Positions 7,894 through 17,654 of a stretch of 35,160 nucleotides of DNA are shown here, one piece after another. Both the position numbers and the translations under genes were made by a program. The stretch lies in NCBI GenBank assembly GCA_009837185.1, contig VXUA01000050.1, positions 1 through 35,160 of the forward strand, written 5' to 3'. The stretch is from Gammaproteobacteria bacterium (GTDB taxonomy: Bacteria; Pseudomonadota; Gammaproteobacteria; Pseudomonadales; Azotimanducaceae). The notes beneath the pieces are model-generated. The model had not been told where the DNA came from. It did not search any database and worked only from the letters and a program-made list of their open reading frames with translations. How positions within the stretch are numbered: the stretch's first letter is position 1; every line of letters starts with the position of its first letter.

Positions 7894-9342
7894 ATGTTAC
7901 TTAGTGAAATCTTGGGTCGCAATGACGTACCCGCAATTGAAATTTCCGGAATATCAAACGATTCTCGAGAGGTAAGTCCTGGTGACCTTTTTATTGCCTA
8001 TCGAGGTGCGGAATTCGATGGTCACTCTTTTATCCAAGAAGCCGTGAATGCTGGTGCGGTCGCGATATGTGCCGAACAAGACCAACCATCTGATTTTCGA
8101 ATACCTTGGATCAAAGAGTACGACATAGCCCAACGTCAAGCGGAATTTGCGGCGCGTTTTTATGGATTTCCTTCGAGAGGGTTAAACGTCATCGGCGTGA
8201 CTGGAACGAATGGAAAAACCTCGGTAGCTTTCGGAATCGCAAATTTACTCGAAAGCACGGTATTCATGGGTACATTAGGTTGGGGGCCACCGAGCACTTT
8301 GGAAGAAACCCCACTCACAACCATAGGCTCTGTGGCACTTCAACAAAGTTTGAGTCAGGTGCTAGAACGAAATTTTGATCGAGTCGCGATGGAAGTTAGT
8401 TCTCATGCGCTAGCGCAAGGTCGAGTCAATCATGTGGAATTTGATGGTGCGGTATTTACCAATTTAACCCGTGACCACCTTGATTACCACAAGAGTATGC
8501 GCAACTATGCAGACGCAAAGATGAAACTCTTCGAACAATCTGAATTGAACTATGGAATTGTCAATCATGATGACGATTTTGGTCGCGTCATCATCGAAAA
8601 GTTTCAGCAACGGAACATTAAGTGTTTGACCTACGGAGCGAGTTCGAGTGCGGATTTGAGCTGGTCTGGAGTGCGGCACACTTCCAGGGGATTGTGTGGC
8701 CGTTGGCTCAGTCCTTGGGGCCATGAGGACTTTTTCTTGCCTTACTACGGGAGTATGTATGTATCAAATGCGGCGGCGATTTTGCTTACTAGTCTTTGTA
8801 ACGGTCAAAAATTTGCTGACGTAGTAACACGGATGCGTACATTACCGCCGGTACCCGGTCGCATGGAATTCATAAAAAAGCACGGTGAACTCACGGTAGT
8901 TATAGACTATGCCCACACGCCAGATGCCTTGCGACACGCACTCGTAGCTGCTCGAGCGCACGCGCAAGGACGCGTATTTTGCGTATTTGGTTGCGGTGGC
9001 GATCGTGATGCTGGAAAACGACCTGAAATGGGCCGCATCGCAGAGATTCTAGCTGACGAAATCTATCTCACGTCGGACAATCCCCGCAACGAATCACCGG
9101 ATTCGATAGTAGACGACATTATGCAAGGTATCGCCGAACCTGACTCAGTATTGGTTGAACTAGATCGCCATACAGCAATCCAGCTCGCTATTGAAGCTGC
9201 CACATCAAAAGACGTGGTGTTGATCGCTGGAAAGGGGCAAGAGAGTTCACAAGAGATTCAAGGACAAAAAATCCTAGGCGACGATCGATCGGTGGTAGAA
9301 AACATTCTCGAAGGAGCACATTGTGTTACTGTGGCTGACTGA
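7894..9342 (+). CDS. murE: UDP-MurNAc-L-Ala-D-Glu:meso-DAP ligase MurE
   Basis: ATP-dependent cytoplasmic ligase that adds the third residue to the peptidoglycan stem peptide. The 482-residue length is normal. The N-terminal UDP-binding part has [18 protein letters not shown]. The ATP loop is G104-TNGKT109, and the central metal and substrate region includes [10 protein letters not shown]. The D395-N-P-R398 motif is the established marker for meso-diaminopimelate rather than lysine, so the wall is of the Gram-negative type. It lies five bases after ftsI, and its last 20 bases overlap mraY. murF, which normally follows, is missing. Confidence 0.96.
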   Translation: MLLSEILGRNDVPAIEISGISNDSREVSPGDLFIAYRGAEFDGHSFIQEAVNAGAVAICAEQDQPSDFRIPWIKEYDIAQRQAEFAARFYGFPSRGLNVIGVTGTNGKTSVAFGIANLLESTVFMGTLGWGPPSTLEETPLTTIGSVALQQSLSQVLERNFDRVAMEVSSHALAQGRVNHVEFDGAVFTNLTRDHLDYHKSMRNYADAKMKLFEQSELNYGIVNHDDDFGRVIIEKFQQRNIKCLTYGASSSADLSWSGVRHTSRGLCGRWLSPWGHEDFFLPYYGSMYVSNAAAILLTSLCNGQKFADVVTRMRTLPPVPGRMEFIKKHGELTVVIDYAHTPDALRHALVAARAHAQGRVFCVFGCGGDRDAGKRPEMGRIAEILADEIYLTSDNPRNESPDSIVDDIMQGIAEPDSVLVELDRHTAIQLAIEAATSKDVVLIAGKGQESSQEIQGQKILGDDRSVVENILEGAHCVTVAD

Positions 9343-10399
9343 AAAATTAGCCGAACATAGCGGCGTGTTCAATGTATTTCACTACATTACTTTTCGCGCT
9401 ATGGTCGGCGCGGTGACAGGACTCGCGTTAACTCTTCTGTTTGGACCCATTGTGATCCGACAGTTCTCCCAACGAAATATCAGTGAGTCGATTCGACCCG
9501 ACGGACCTACTTCCCATCATACTAAGGCAGGTACCCCGACGATGGGCGGAATCATGATTGTCGTAGCAATTGTGATCGCAGCTTTGCTGTGGTGTGACTT
9601 AACAAGTCATCGGGTGTGGATTGTGCTGTTCGCATTAGTCGGCTTTTCACTGATTGGATTTCTTGATGACTTTCGAAAATTTCGACAACAACGTGGAATC
9701 TCCGCGGGCTTGAAATTTTTACTTCAGTCTGTGCTAGGTATAGGTATCGCCTTCGCACTTTTTGCGTTGGCTTCCCAACCTGAAGAAACCGAACTCATCG
9801 TTCCACTCTTCAAGGACGTCATCATACCCTTGGGAGCCGGGTTCATATTTCTCACCTATTTGATGATTGTAGGTATGAGCAATGCGGTCAATTTGGCGGA
9901 CGGATTGGACGGACTAGCGATCATGCCCGCGGTGATGATAGCTGCGGCTTTGGGATTTATCGCATATTTGGTTGGTCATGGTGAACTGTCCGCGTATCTA
10001 TTCATTCCGAATATTCCCGGATCGGGAGAGCTTGCGGTACTTTGCGGAATTATCGCCGGTGCCGGATTAGGATTCTTATGGTTCAATGCCTATCCAGCAC
10101 AAGTGTTCATGGGGGATGTAGGAGCCCTTGCGATAGGCGCTGCCCTAGGGGTAATCGGAGTTCTTGTTCGACACGAGATCGTACTGCTGATTATGAGTGG
10201 GATTTTTGTGCTCGAGACTGCGTCTGTCATCGTACAAGTCGCTAGTTTCAAGTTAACGGGCAAAAGGGTCTTTCAGATGGCTCCACTGCATCATCATTTC
10301 GAATTGAAGGGTTGGCCCGAGTCTCGAGTCATTATCCGCTTCTGGATCATTAGCTTCGTTCTCGTTTTAGTTGGATTGTCGATGTTGAAATTACGATGA
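9323..10399 (+). CDS. mraY: Phospho-MurNAc-pentapeptide transferase MraY
   Basis: Integral membrane enzyme that transfers phospho-MurNAc-pentapeptide to undecaprenyl phosphate, giving lipid I. It has 358 residues and about ten membrane helices. Key motifs are [12 protein letters not shown] near the N-terminus, [32 protein letters not shown] and the C-terminal HHHFELKGW, which hold the catalytic Asp and His residues of the family. The GTG start at 9323 is fixed by AAGGAG at 9311-9316 with a six-base gap and by the family N-terminus MLLWL. It starts inside murE and shares ATGA with murD. In most relatives murF separates murE and mraY; here they overlap directly. Confidence 0.96.
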   Translation: MLLWLTEKLAEHSGVFNVFHYITFRAMVGAVTGLALTLLFGPIVIRQFSQRNISESIRPDGPTSHHTKAGTPTMGGIMIVVAIVIAALLWCDLTSHRVWIVLFALVGFSLIGFLDDFRKFRQQRGISAGLKFLLQSVLGIGIAFALFALASQPEETELIVPLFKDVIIPLGAGFIFLTYLMIVGMSNAVNLADGLDGLAIMPAVMIAAALGFIAYLVGHGELSAYLFIPNIPGSGELAVLCGIIAGAGLGFLWFNAYPAQVFMGDVGALAIGAALGVIGVLVRHEIVLLIMSGIFVLETASVIVQVASFKLTGKRVFQMAPLHHHFELKGWPESRVIIRFWIISFVLVLVGLSMLKLR

Positions 10400-11700
10400 A
10401 ACAAGAACGCGATATCGTATTAGGCTTAGGTGCAACAGGCTATTCCGTCGTGCGCCACTTACACACTCAGTGCCCACTGTCAGTATTCGACTCTAGATTG
10501 GGACGAGACGCACACGCGATCCCATTTCTAAACAACGTTCGCATGGACTATCCTGACGTTGATGTTATTTCTCCTAGAGGGTATAAACGCGCGTTAGAAA
10601 GCGCGCGTCGCGTTATTGCAAGTCCGGGCATTCCCCTGTCGAACAGTATGCTCAAATGGGCACAGATAGAACGAATTCCAGTAGTCGGAGACATCGACTT
10701 GTTCATGGAACAAGTCAGAGCTCCGGTGATTGGGATCACCGGTACCAACGGGAAGAGTACCACGGTAAGTCTAGTTGTCGACATGTTGCAGGATCGAGGT
10801 TTCGTTGCGTGTGGGAATATCGGAACTCCCGTACTCGACACGTTGAAGTCCAAAGCCACGGGATATGTTCTGGAACTGTCAAGCTTTCAATTGGAGAGAT
10901 TGCAGAAAGGACCATTTAAGGTTGCGAGCATTCTCAACATTAGCGAAGATCATTTAGATCACCACGGGTCTATGGAACACTACAGAACTGCAAAGCAACG
11001 AATCTATCAAGACGCGGAATTTGCGGTTTATGACCATCTCCGACCAGAAACTATACCCGACAAAATTCTTCCAGGCGTTGAGTTAAATAGAGATCCAGAT
11101 TGGACGGTTCGCGAAGAAGGAATAACAGTTGGTGGAGAGTTGCTCCAACTGAGTGAAATCGCGTTGTCTGGGTCGCACTATCTACAAAACCTACTCACCG
11201 CGGCCGCGATTTCGATTCAACTCGGTGCCAGCATCGAAGATGTCGCGCGCGTCGCTCGTACGTTTGAGGGTCTACCCCATCGAGCACAAACGATAGGTAC
11301 CTTTAACGGTGTTGAGTTTATCAACGATTCAAAAGCGACAAATGTCTGTGCCGCAATTGCTTCTATACAAGAACAGTACGAAGAAGGTTCCAAACTCATC
11401 CTCATTTGTGGTGGCGATGGTAAAGCGGCCGATTTCAAAGAATTGGGAGTGTGTATCGACAAACTTGTCTCACACACGATACTGTTCGGCAACGATGCAC
11501 AGAGCATTGCATCGTGTATTCACCGTACTGGTTACGAGTTTGTGACGTCCATGGATGACGCTGTATCAGTCTCGGTCAACTTAAGCCAGTCAGGCGATAA
11601 GGTCTTGTTAGCACCAGCCTGTGCTAGTTTCGACATGTTCAACGACTTTGCACACCGAGGAACTACCTTTACGAAGTGCGTATCGGAGCTGCTAGGATGA
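10396..11700 (+). CDS. murD: UDP-MurNAc-L-alanine:D-glutamate ligase MurD
   Basis: Cytoplasmic ATP-dependent ligase that adds D-glutamate to UDP-MurNAc-L-Ala. It has 434 residues. A Rossmann-like N-terminus ([15 protein letters not shown]) is followed by SPGIPLSN, the ATP loop [11 protein letters not shown] (about residues 113-123), [20 protein letters not shown], and FINDSKATN in the C-terminal part, all typical of MurD. Its start overlaps the mraY stop, and its stop overlaps the preferred ftsW start, so translation is probably coupled along the three genes. Confidence 0.96.
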   Translation: MKQERDIVLGLGATGYSVVRHLHTQCPLSVFDSRLGRDAHAIPFLNNVRMDYPDVDVISPRGYKRALESARRVIASPGIPLSNSMLKWAQIERIPVVGDIDLFMEQVRAPVIGITGTNGKSTTVSLVVDMLQDRGFVACGNIGTPVLDTLKSKATGYVLELSSFQLERLQKGPFKVASILNISEDHLDHHGSMEHYRTAKQRIYQDAEFAVYDHLRPETIPDKILPGVELNRDPDWTVREEGITVGGELLQLSEIALSGSHYLQNLLTAAAISIQLGASIEDVARVARTFEGLPHRAQTIGTFNGVEFINDSKATNVCAAIASIQEQYEEGSKLILICGGDGKAADFKELGVCIDKLVSHTILFGNDAQSIASCIHRTGYEFVTSMDDAVSVSVNLSQSGDKVLLAPACASFDMFNDFAHRGTTFTKCVSELLG

Positions 11701-12806
11701 TCAATCGACTTGATCCATTTGTCGCATGTTCGACATTCTTGCTAATTGCTCTGGGCTTAGTCGCCATAGTTAGTGCTACGATCTATCGTGCAGATGAGGT
11801 ACTCAATCCCTATGTGGTCCGGCATGCTATTTATATGCTGTTGGCCGTCGCAGTTTTTATTACCTTGCTGCACATTCCATTAGCGTTGTTTCATAAGTTT
11901 CACAAGATACTATTCTTGGGAACACTAGTGATCTCGGTATTAGTACTGATTCCGTGGATCGGTGTGGTGGCTGGTGGTGGTCGTCGATGGATTGATTTAG
12001 GATTGATGACGGTACAAGTTACCGAAGTGGCTAGATTCTTGGTTCCAGTATATGTTGCAGGACATCTAGCGAATACCTACTCTGCAATTAGGGTTTCGAC
12101 CGCAGCAACACTCAGACCCGTATTTTGGGTTGGTATCTTACTTGTCCTTTTCATACTGCAACCTGATTTTGGTTCGGCAGTACTAATCGGAGGTGTTACC
12201 GTTGGTATGTTGTATGTTGCGGGCGCACGATTCCGTGATTTGATCCTACTCGCGATAGTTGGTGCGGGTGGTTTAGCTTATGTCTTCTACCATCGCTGGG
12301 ATCGAATCACAGCTTTTCTGGACACGTGGACGCATTCCTCGGGTGAGGGTTATCAACTTGCACAATCATTGATTGGATTCGGCCGCGGAGAGTTAACTGG
12401 CGTTGGTTTAGGCGATAGTGTTCAAAAGCTCCTCTATCTCCCAGAGTCGCACAACGACTTTATTTTTTCCGTCATCGTCGAAGAAACAGGATTTATAGGA
12501 GGTGCTTTGCTGTTGCTGTTGTTGGTTGCCTTGGTGTGTCGCTGCTGGCAAATTGGCAAACACGCACTCGAACATGAACGTTATTTCGCTGGTTATATTG
12601 CGTTCGGTGCTGGGTTAATGTTGGGCTTTCAAACTCTAATAAACGTCGGTGTTACCATGGGCGCGCTACCTACAAAAGGGCTAACGCTACCGTTTATAAG
12701 TTTCGGTGGAAACAGTCTTCTAGTGTGCGTCGCACTCGTCGCGTTGGTTTGCCGAGCTCGCGCGGAAACATTAAATCCCGAATTACGACGAGACAACCTT
12801 GCATAA
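11697..12806 (+). CDS. ftsW: Septal peptidoglycan polymerase FtsW
   Basis: SEDS-family membrane glycosyltransferase that polymerises lipid II at the septum together with FtsI. From the ATG at 11697 it has 369 residues and about ten membrane helices. The signature regions are GGGRRWIDLG, QPDFGSAVLIGG, LPESHNDFIFSVIVEETGF and the C-terminal TKGLTLPFISFGGNSL. The in-frame GTG at 11676 would add seven residues, but the ATG overlaps the murD stop (ATGA) and is preceded by GGAG at 11685-11688, so I prefer it. One base separates it from an ATG of murC. murG, the usual next gene, is absent. Confidence 0.95.
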   Translation: MINRLDPFVACSTFLLIALGLVAIVSATIYRADEVLNPYVVRHAIYMLLAVAVFITLLHIPLALFHKFHKILFLGTLVISVLVLIPWIGVVAGGGRRWIDLGLMTVQVTEVARFLVPVYVAGHLANTYSAIRVSTAATLRPVFWVGILLVLFILQPDFGSAVLIGGVTVGMLYVAGARFRDLILLAIVGAGGLAYVFYHRWDRITAFLDTWTHSSGEGYQLAQSLIGFGRGELTGVGLGDSVQKLLYLPESHNDFIFSVIVEETGFIGGALLLLLLVALVCRCWQIGKHALEHERYFAGYIAFGAGLMLGFQTLINVGVTMGALPTKGLTLPFISFGGNSLLVCVALVALVCRARAETLNPELRRDNLA

Positions 12807-12807
12807 G

Positions 12808-14232
12808 ATGAAAGGAATGCCAGAACACACGTTCGAAGGGATGCCCTTGATGCGTCGCGTCCGGAATGTGCACTTTGTTGGTATAGGTGGTGCGGGGATG
12901 TGCGGTATTGCCGAAGTTATGCATAACCAGGGTTATAAGATTACTGGGTCTGATCTGATTGCAAATCACGCAACCGAAAGGCTACAGGGTTTAGGTGTAA
13001 CGGTGCATGAAGGGCACCGCGCGGAATATATAAGAAATGTAGATGCAATAGTCATTTCAACTGCTATTCCTGCGAATAACGCCGAATTACAAGCTGCTCG
13101 GAATGCCCGTACTCCTGTTGTGACTCGAGCGGAAATGCTCGGTGAATTACTCAGAGCACGGTATGGTATTGCGGTGGCCGGAAGTCATGGAAAAACCACA
13201 ACAACGAGCCTCATCGTAAGCATATTTAATGAGGCTGGCTGGGATCCAACTTATGTGATCGGTGGCTTGTTGCGCAGTGAGGGGCGACATGCGAAGTTAG
13301 GTGGGAGCCGCTATCTTATAGCTGAAGCAGACGAAAGTGATGCTTCCTTTCTCTACCTAAATCCATTGGTAGCGGTGATATGCAATATCGACCGCGATCA
13401 TCTTGCCACCTATGATCACGATTACAACCGCCTACTGCAGAGTTTCCAGGAATTTGTACACCGATTACCGTTCTATGGACTAGCGGTAGTATGTTCCGAC
13501 GACTACGGGGTTCAACAGATTCTAAATGAACTCGCCCGCCCGGTAATAACCTACGGTTTGAATAAGGACGCAGACTATCGCGCTTTGGACATTCAGTATG
13601 AGGATACCAGGTGTAAATTTAGGGTCGTTCGACCTGATGGTCAGGCAACCTTAGACGTTGAGACTTGTCTGCCCGGTACCGAGAATGTTCGAAATGCCTT
13701 AGGAGCAGTCGCGATCGCGTCAGACGAAGGTGTACCAGATAGGTACATTGTCGACGGTTTGCGGAACTACGAAGGAATACACCGTCGTTTTGACACCGAA
13801 ACGCTCACAGTGGACGGTCACAACATCGTGCTTCTCGACGATTATGGACACCATCCCACAGAACTTGTACATATGGTGTCGACCGCGCGTGAGCTGTACC
13901 CCGAAAGGCGTATTTTCATGGTCTTCCAACCGCACCGGTTTACACGTACGCGGGACTTGTTCCACGACTTCGTTGAGGTTTTGGAACGAGTCGACCATTT
14001 GGTCGTAGTTGACACATATGCGGCGAGCGAAGAACCGATCATTGGGGCACACGCGAGTGATCTCACGGCCGCAATTGTCCACAAAGATTTGGTACCAACA
14101 GCTTTTGCATCAACGACGCAAGAAGCGCTGGATTACGTGTTGGAGAATATTCAAGACAACGACGTACTAATCGTTCAAGGTGCAGGGAGTGTGGATCAAG
14201 TTTCAACTCAATTACGAGCTTTGGCACAATGA
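12808..14232 (+). CDS. murC: UDP-N-acetylmuramate:L-alanine ligase MurC
   Basis: ATP-dependent ligase that starts the stem peptide by adding L-alanine to UDP-MurNAc in the cytoplasm. About 474 residues. The nucleotide-binding N-terminus (HFVGIGGAGMCGIAEVM), the ATP loop (AGSHGKTTTTSL), EADESDASFL, NIDRDHLATY and DDYGHHPTEL in the C-terminal domain mark it as MurC rather than Mpl. The start is uncertain: TTG 12799 overlaps ftsW, ATG 12808 follows the ftsW stop by one base, and ATG 12850, preceded by GAAGGG at a nine-base gap, would place the family motif nearest the N-terminus. Its TGA overlaps the ftsQ start. Neither murB nor ddl follows, unlike in most relatives. Confidence 0.95.
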   Translation: MKGMPEHTFEGMPLMRRVRNVHFVGIGGAGMCGIAEVMHNQGYKITGSDLIANHATERLQGLGVTVHEGHRAEYIRNVDAIVISTAIPANNAELQAARNARTPVVTRAEMLGELLRARYGIAVAGSHGKTTTTSLIVSIFNEAGWDPTYVIGGLLRSEGRHAKLGGSRYLIAEADESDASFLYLNPLVAVICNIDRDHLATYDHDYNRLLQSFQEFVHRLPFYGLAVVCSDDYGVQQILNELARPVITYGLNKDADYRALDIQYEDTRCKFRVVRPDGQATLDVETCLPGTENVRNALGAVAIASDEGVPDRYIVDGLRNYEGIHRRFDTETLTVDGHNIVLLDDYGHHPTELVHMVSTARELYPERRIFMVFQPHRFTRTRDLFHDFVEVLERVDHLVVVDTYAASEEPIIGAHASDLTAAIVHKDLVPTAFASTTQEALDYVLENIQDNDVLIVQGAGSVDQVSTQLRALAQ

Positions 14233-14966
14233 AGACGCTGATCCGGTTTTCTCTGGGGTTAATGATCGGAATGGCGTTGACTGCTAGCGCGATCTATGGA
14301 TATCACTTCATATATGACTATGAACCAAGCATCGTCGTGAACGGGAAGTTAACCGACAGCGAAAAACTCGCAGTTGCAGAGACGGTTATCAGAGAGGTAG
14401 ACCGGTCGGGTCGATGGGTGTCGTCCCTTGGTCTCACAGAGTCGTTACTTGAGCTTCCGTGGATCCGAGACGTTTCCATTGCACGTTCGCTTGACAACAG
14501 AATTAATGTCAATGTGGAGGTGAAGAACATTATGGCTCGCGTAGATGCAGATACTGCATTAACTGAACACGGTGAAGTAATCCAAACCATGCGCGAACCT
14601 CCGAGTTACTTACCCACAGTGCAAGGGTACCCGCACAAACAAAATTCAACTGACGTCGAAACCCTAAAAAAAGTGCGTGCCAAATTCGCTCTCGCCGGCG
14701 AGTGGGTATCACTGTTTGAGCTGACGGAAGAAGGGTGGCACATCACCTTGGACACGGGACACAGCGTGTTATTAGGGGACCGGGACTTAGTCGCGAGAGC
14801 TGGTAGATTTTTGCGAATCTATCGAGATTTAGACACTTCGAATGAAGACACAATCATTGTTGCTGATGCGAGGTACAACCACGGCGTAGCAGTACGTACC
14901 GAACCACGCGACGCAGATTCTCCTAGTGATTCCGATGTTGCAGTTGAAACAGTGCAAGGAGAATGA
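14229..14966 (+). CDS. ftsQ: Cell division protein FtsQ
   Basis: Bitopic inner-membrane divisome protein that scaffolds FtsB and FtsL. It has 245 residues: a very short cytoplasmic tail, one membrane helix (about residues 7-26), then a periplasmic POTRA-like domain (about 33-105, including LELPWIRDVSIARSLDNRINVNVEVKN) and the FtsQ domain, ending with the family-typical VADARYNHGVAVR. The acidic C-terminal tail after it is long. ATG overlaps the murC stop, and ftsA starts three bases after its TGA. ddl, which usually precedes ftsQ, is absent. Confidence 0.92.
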   Translation: MKTLIRFSLGLMIGMALTASAIYGYHFIYDYEPSIVVNGKLTDSEKLAVAETVIREVDRSGRWVSSLGLTESLLELPWIRDVSIARSLDNRINVNVEVKNIMARVDADTALTEHGEVIQTMREPPSYLPTVQGYPHKQNSTDVETLKKVRAKFALAGEWVSLFELTEEGWHITLDTGHSVLLGDRDLVARAGRFLRIYRDLDTSNEDTIIVADARYNHGVAVRTEPRDADSPSDSDVAVETVQGE

Positions 14967-14969
14967 GAT

Positions 14970-16232
14970 ATGAACACTAAAACCAAAAACTCCGATCAAG
15001 GAAAAGTATTAGCTGGCTTAGATCTCGGCACAACAAAAGTTTCTGCTTGCATGGGAAGAACTTGTGCCGATGGGTCCATAGAGATCACTGGTATTGGTAC
15101 CAGACCATCAAGTGGTGTTCGGCACGGTATGGTCGTGAATATCGAAGCCACTGTAGAAGCGGTTAAAGAAGCAATTCAAGAAGCCGAATCGATGGCAGGT
15201 GAGAAGATGAACTCAGTGCACGTAGCTATCGGTGGAGAACATATTAAGTGCGTAAATTCTCAAGGAAACGCGGCAATTCGTGAGGGCGAGGTAACTAAGG
15301 CTATTCTGGATCTAGCGTTGGAGTCGGCCATTGCTATTCCTCTTAGTAACGACGAAAAAATCATTCATGTGATCCCACAAGAGTATGCGATCGATTGGCA
15401 GGACGGCATTAGAGAACCAAGTGGTATGTCGGGGACTCGACTCGACGCGAATTTTCATGTTGTAGTGGGTGCAAAAAACGCGCTCAGCAACATCGCCAAG
15501 TGTGTCGGTATGTGCGGTCTTGACATTCAGGACATCGTCGTTGAACCGATCGCGGCCGCCACGTCGGTACTCACTGACGAGGAAAAAGAGCTTGGAGCCG
15601 TACTACTCGATATCGGTGGGGGAACGACGGACGTAGCTGTCTATACTGACGGTTCGCTAAGGCACACTGAAATAATTCCAATAGCTGGGGACTCAGTAAC
15701 GCGCGACATCGCGATGACATTTCGAACCCCAGCACAACATGCGGAACAAGTAAAGATCAAGTATGCGTGCGCGTTGCAAGAACTGACCGACGAAACAGAA
15801 TCGATTCGCGTTCCCGGTCTTGCGGATCGGCCGGCGACACAGATTCCTCGTCAAATGCTTGCTTCAGTAGTGGAGTCTAGGTACAGAGAACTGTACAATT
15901 TAGTTCATAACAAGTTGCAAGAAGCAAAAATTTCTAAGGAAAAACTTGGATCCGGTGTTATACTTACCGGTGGAGCAGCAACCATGGAAGGAGCTGCTGA
16001 ACTCGCAGAGGAGATTTTTCATCTCCCCGTGTCCAGCGGCAAGCCAAAAAATCTTCAAGGATTGAACGACCTATATGACAACTCTGCGTTTTCCACATGT
16101 ACCGGTTTGCTGGTATATGCTAGTTCTCGGAAGCGTGGATGGATGTATGAACCCAGGGAGTCTCGAAATGGGTTCAAGTTCTCGTGGCGAGCCATTCGTA
16201 CGTGGCTGCACAAAACATACAAACAAATTTAA
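14970..16232 (+). CDS. ftsA: Cell division protein FtsA, actin-like membrane tether for FtsZ
   Basis: Actin-fold ATPase that anchors FtsZ polymers to the inner membrane and recruits later division proteins. It has 420 residues. ATP-binding motifs are AGLDLGTTKVSACMG near the N-terminus, LLDIGGGTTDVAVY in the middle and GVILTGGAATMEG towards the end. The C-terminal WRAIRTWLHKTYKQI looks like the amphipathic membrane-targeting helix of the family. The start is set by AAGGAG at 14956-14961, eight bases before the ATG. It lies between ftsQ (three-base gap) and ftsZ (15-base gap). Confidence 0.96.
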   Translation: MNTKTKNSDQGKVLAGLDLGTTKVSACMGRTCADGSIEITGIGTRPSSGVRHGMVVNIEATVEAVKEAIQEAESMAGEKMNSVHVAIGGEHIKCVNSQGNAAIREGEVTKAILDLALESAIAIPLSNDEKIIHVIPQEYAIDWQDGIREPSGMSGTRLDANFHVVVGAKNALSNIAKCVGMCGLDIQDIVVEPIAAATSVLTDEEKELGAVLLDIGGGTTDVAVYTDGSLRHTEIIPIAGDSVTRDIAMTFRTPAQHAEQVKIKYACALQELTDETESIRVPGLADRPATQIPRQMLASVVESRYRELYNLVHNKLQEAKISKEKLGSGVILTGGAATMEGAAELAEEIFHLPVSSGKPKNLQGLNDLYDNSAFSTCTGLLVYASSRKRGWMYEPRESRNGFKFSWRAIRTWLHKTYKQI

Positions 16233-16247
16233 GTTGAGGTCTAAGTG

Positions 16248-17561
16248 ATGGAACACACAGATACTGGACACGAAAATTTCAAGTTTTCGATACCTGACGA
16301 GAATCAAACGCCGCTCGGCTCGGAGCCGTTTAAATTTGAACCAGCCATAGAAGGCGACGCGGATGTTTCCGCACCGGCGGTGGTAAAAGTCATCGGGGTA
16401 GGAGGAGGCGGCGGTAACGTCTTGAGCTACATGGCCGATTCCGGTTTAAGTGGCGTCGAATTCATCGCCGCGAACACGGATATACAAGATTTGCGTTCTT
16501 TACCCGAGTCGATTCGTAAATTGCAGTTGGGTACTCCTCGACGCCGAGGTCTGGGCGCTGGGATGAATCCGAGTACCGGTGAAGCAGCCGCGAAGGAATC
16601 AATCACCGAAATCGAAGATGCATTGGATGATGCGAATTTGGTATTCATTATTGCGTGTTTAGGTGGAGGTACCGGTTCCGGTGCTGCACCTGTGATTTCT
16701 GAAGTCGCTAAAGAGAAGGACATACTAACGGTTACGATCGTCACGTTGCCATTGATGGAAGAGCAGATCGTTCGCAAACGTAACGCAGAAATTTGTCTGC
16801 GGGATTTGCACGCTATCGCTGATTCGGTGGTCGTAATTCCTAACGATAAGTTATGTAAGGTGGTCGACGGCTCGATGGGCTTTTCTGCTGCTTTCAACGA
16901 GATGAACGACTTTCTGGCTGAGTCGGTAAAGGGCGTAGCTGACGTAATCAACACGGCGGGGCTATGGAATTTAGATTACAAAGATGTTGAGTCCGTTTTA
17001 GCGTCCAATGGTGACGGGGTAACCTTAATAGGTAAAGGGATCGCGACGGGTCAAAATCGGGCTGAAAACGCTGTGCGCGCGGCTTTGAATAGTCCACTCA
17101 TGGAGGACACGGATCTCAGTGGAGCTCGCAGCGTACTGTACAACGTGCGTGCGAACGATTTGAGCTTTGATGAAGCACGACACATCATGCGCATCTTCAA
17201 TGAGATCATGATCGCGTCGGGAGGTTCTGGAGGTGTTTTTCCCGGAATCGTGGATGACCCAACCATGGGCGAGCAGCTGGAGATTACCGTATTGCTCACA
17301 GGAGTCGACCGCGGTCTTAATAGCCCTTCGTCAATGGAAGTGGATACTCATCAGCGCGACAGTCACTCAACGCGCGAACGCCCCAAGGTTTATCGTCCTG
17401 AACCTCGAATAGAAGAACACGCCACTCCGAGTCAAAAAGTTGGGGAAGAGCAGGCGGGAGATAGAGTGATAAGCGGAGGTTCGCGAACGATTTCTCGTCC
17501 GGCGGGACGCAGACTCAACACTAGTGATATTCCTGCGTTATTTCGAGATCAAGCGGATTGA
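16248..17561 (+). CDS. ftsZ: Cell division protein FtsZ with N-terminal extension
   Basis: Tubulin-like GTPase that forms the Z ring. 437 residues from the ATG at 16248, which GAGGT at 16236-16240 supports over the GTG at 16245. Present are VIGVGGGGGN (about 48-57), AANTD, the tubulin signature LGGGTGSGAAP, IPNDKL, the T7-loop NLDYKDV with its catalytic Asp, and a C-terminal SDIPALFRDQAD that matches the peptide binding FtsA and ZipA. Two oddities: the GTPase core starts about 33 residues later than in E. coli, after an extension with two FKF motifs (FKFSIPDE, FKFEPAIE), and the usual TKPF stretch reads TLPL with a changed neighbourhood. It is the last gene of the operon, followed by a terminator. 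Confidence 0.96.
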   Translation: MEHTDTGHENFKFSIPDENQTPLGSEPFKFEPAIEGDADVSAPAVVKVIGVGGGGGNVLSYMADSGLSGVEFIAANTDIQDLRSLPESIRKLQLGTPRRRGLGAGMNPSTGEAAAKESITEIEDALDDANLVFIIACLGGGTGSGAAPVISEVAKEKDILTVTIVTLPLMEEQIVRKRNAEICLRDLHAIADSVVVIPNDKLCKVVDGSMGFSAAFNEMNDFLAESVKGVADVINTAGLWNLDYKDVESVLASNGDGVTLIGKGIATGQNRAENAVRAALNSPLMEDTDLSGARSVLYNVRANDLSFDEARHIMRIFNEIMIASGGSGGVFPGIVDDPTMGEQLEITVLLTGVDRGLNSPSSMEVDTHQRDSHSTRERPKVYRPEPRIEEHATPSQKVGEEQAGDRVISGGSRTISRPAGRRLNTSDIPALFRDQAD

Positions 17562-17606
17562 GTTCCGTTCCTTGACTAGATAGTATCCCTAATTTGTTAG
17601 GGGCAT

Positions 17607-17635
17607 AAAAAAGGGTTCAATCGAACCCTTTTTTT
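17607..17635. terminator. Bidirectional intrinsic terminator between ftsZ and the surface-protein gene
   Basis: AAAAAAGGGTTC (17607-17618), a four-base loop AATC and GAACCCTTTTTTT (17623-17635) form a stem with a T-run on either strand. It lies 45 bases after the ftsZ stop and about 20 bases past the stop of the convergent gene, so it can end both transcripts. Confidence 0.9.
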
Positions 17636-17654
17636 ATCAAACTTTATTGAGAGC

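Noticed and set aside
9323-9342. Remnant of murF or murG hidden in the junctions
   Set aside because: The coding frames on both sides abut or overlap; there is no room for a remnant between murE and mraY or between ftsW and murC.
16427-16954. 175-codon minus-strand open frame inside ftsZ
   Set aside because: It is antisense to the conserved GTPase core and shows no protein family features.
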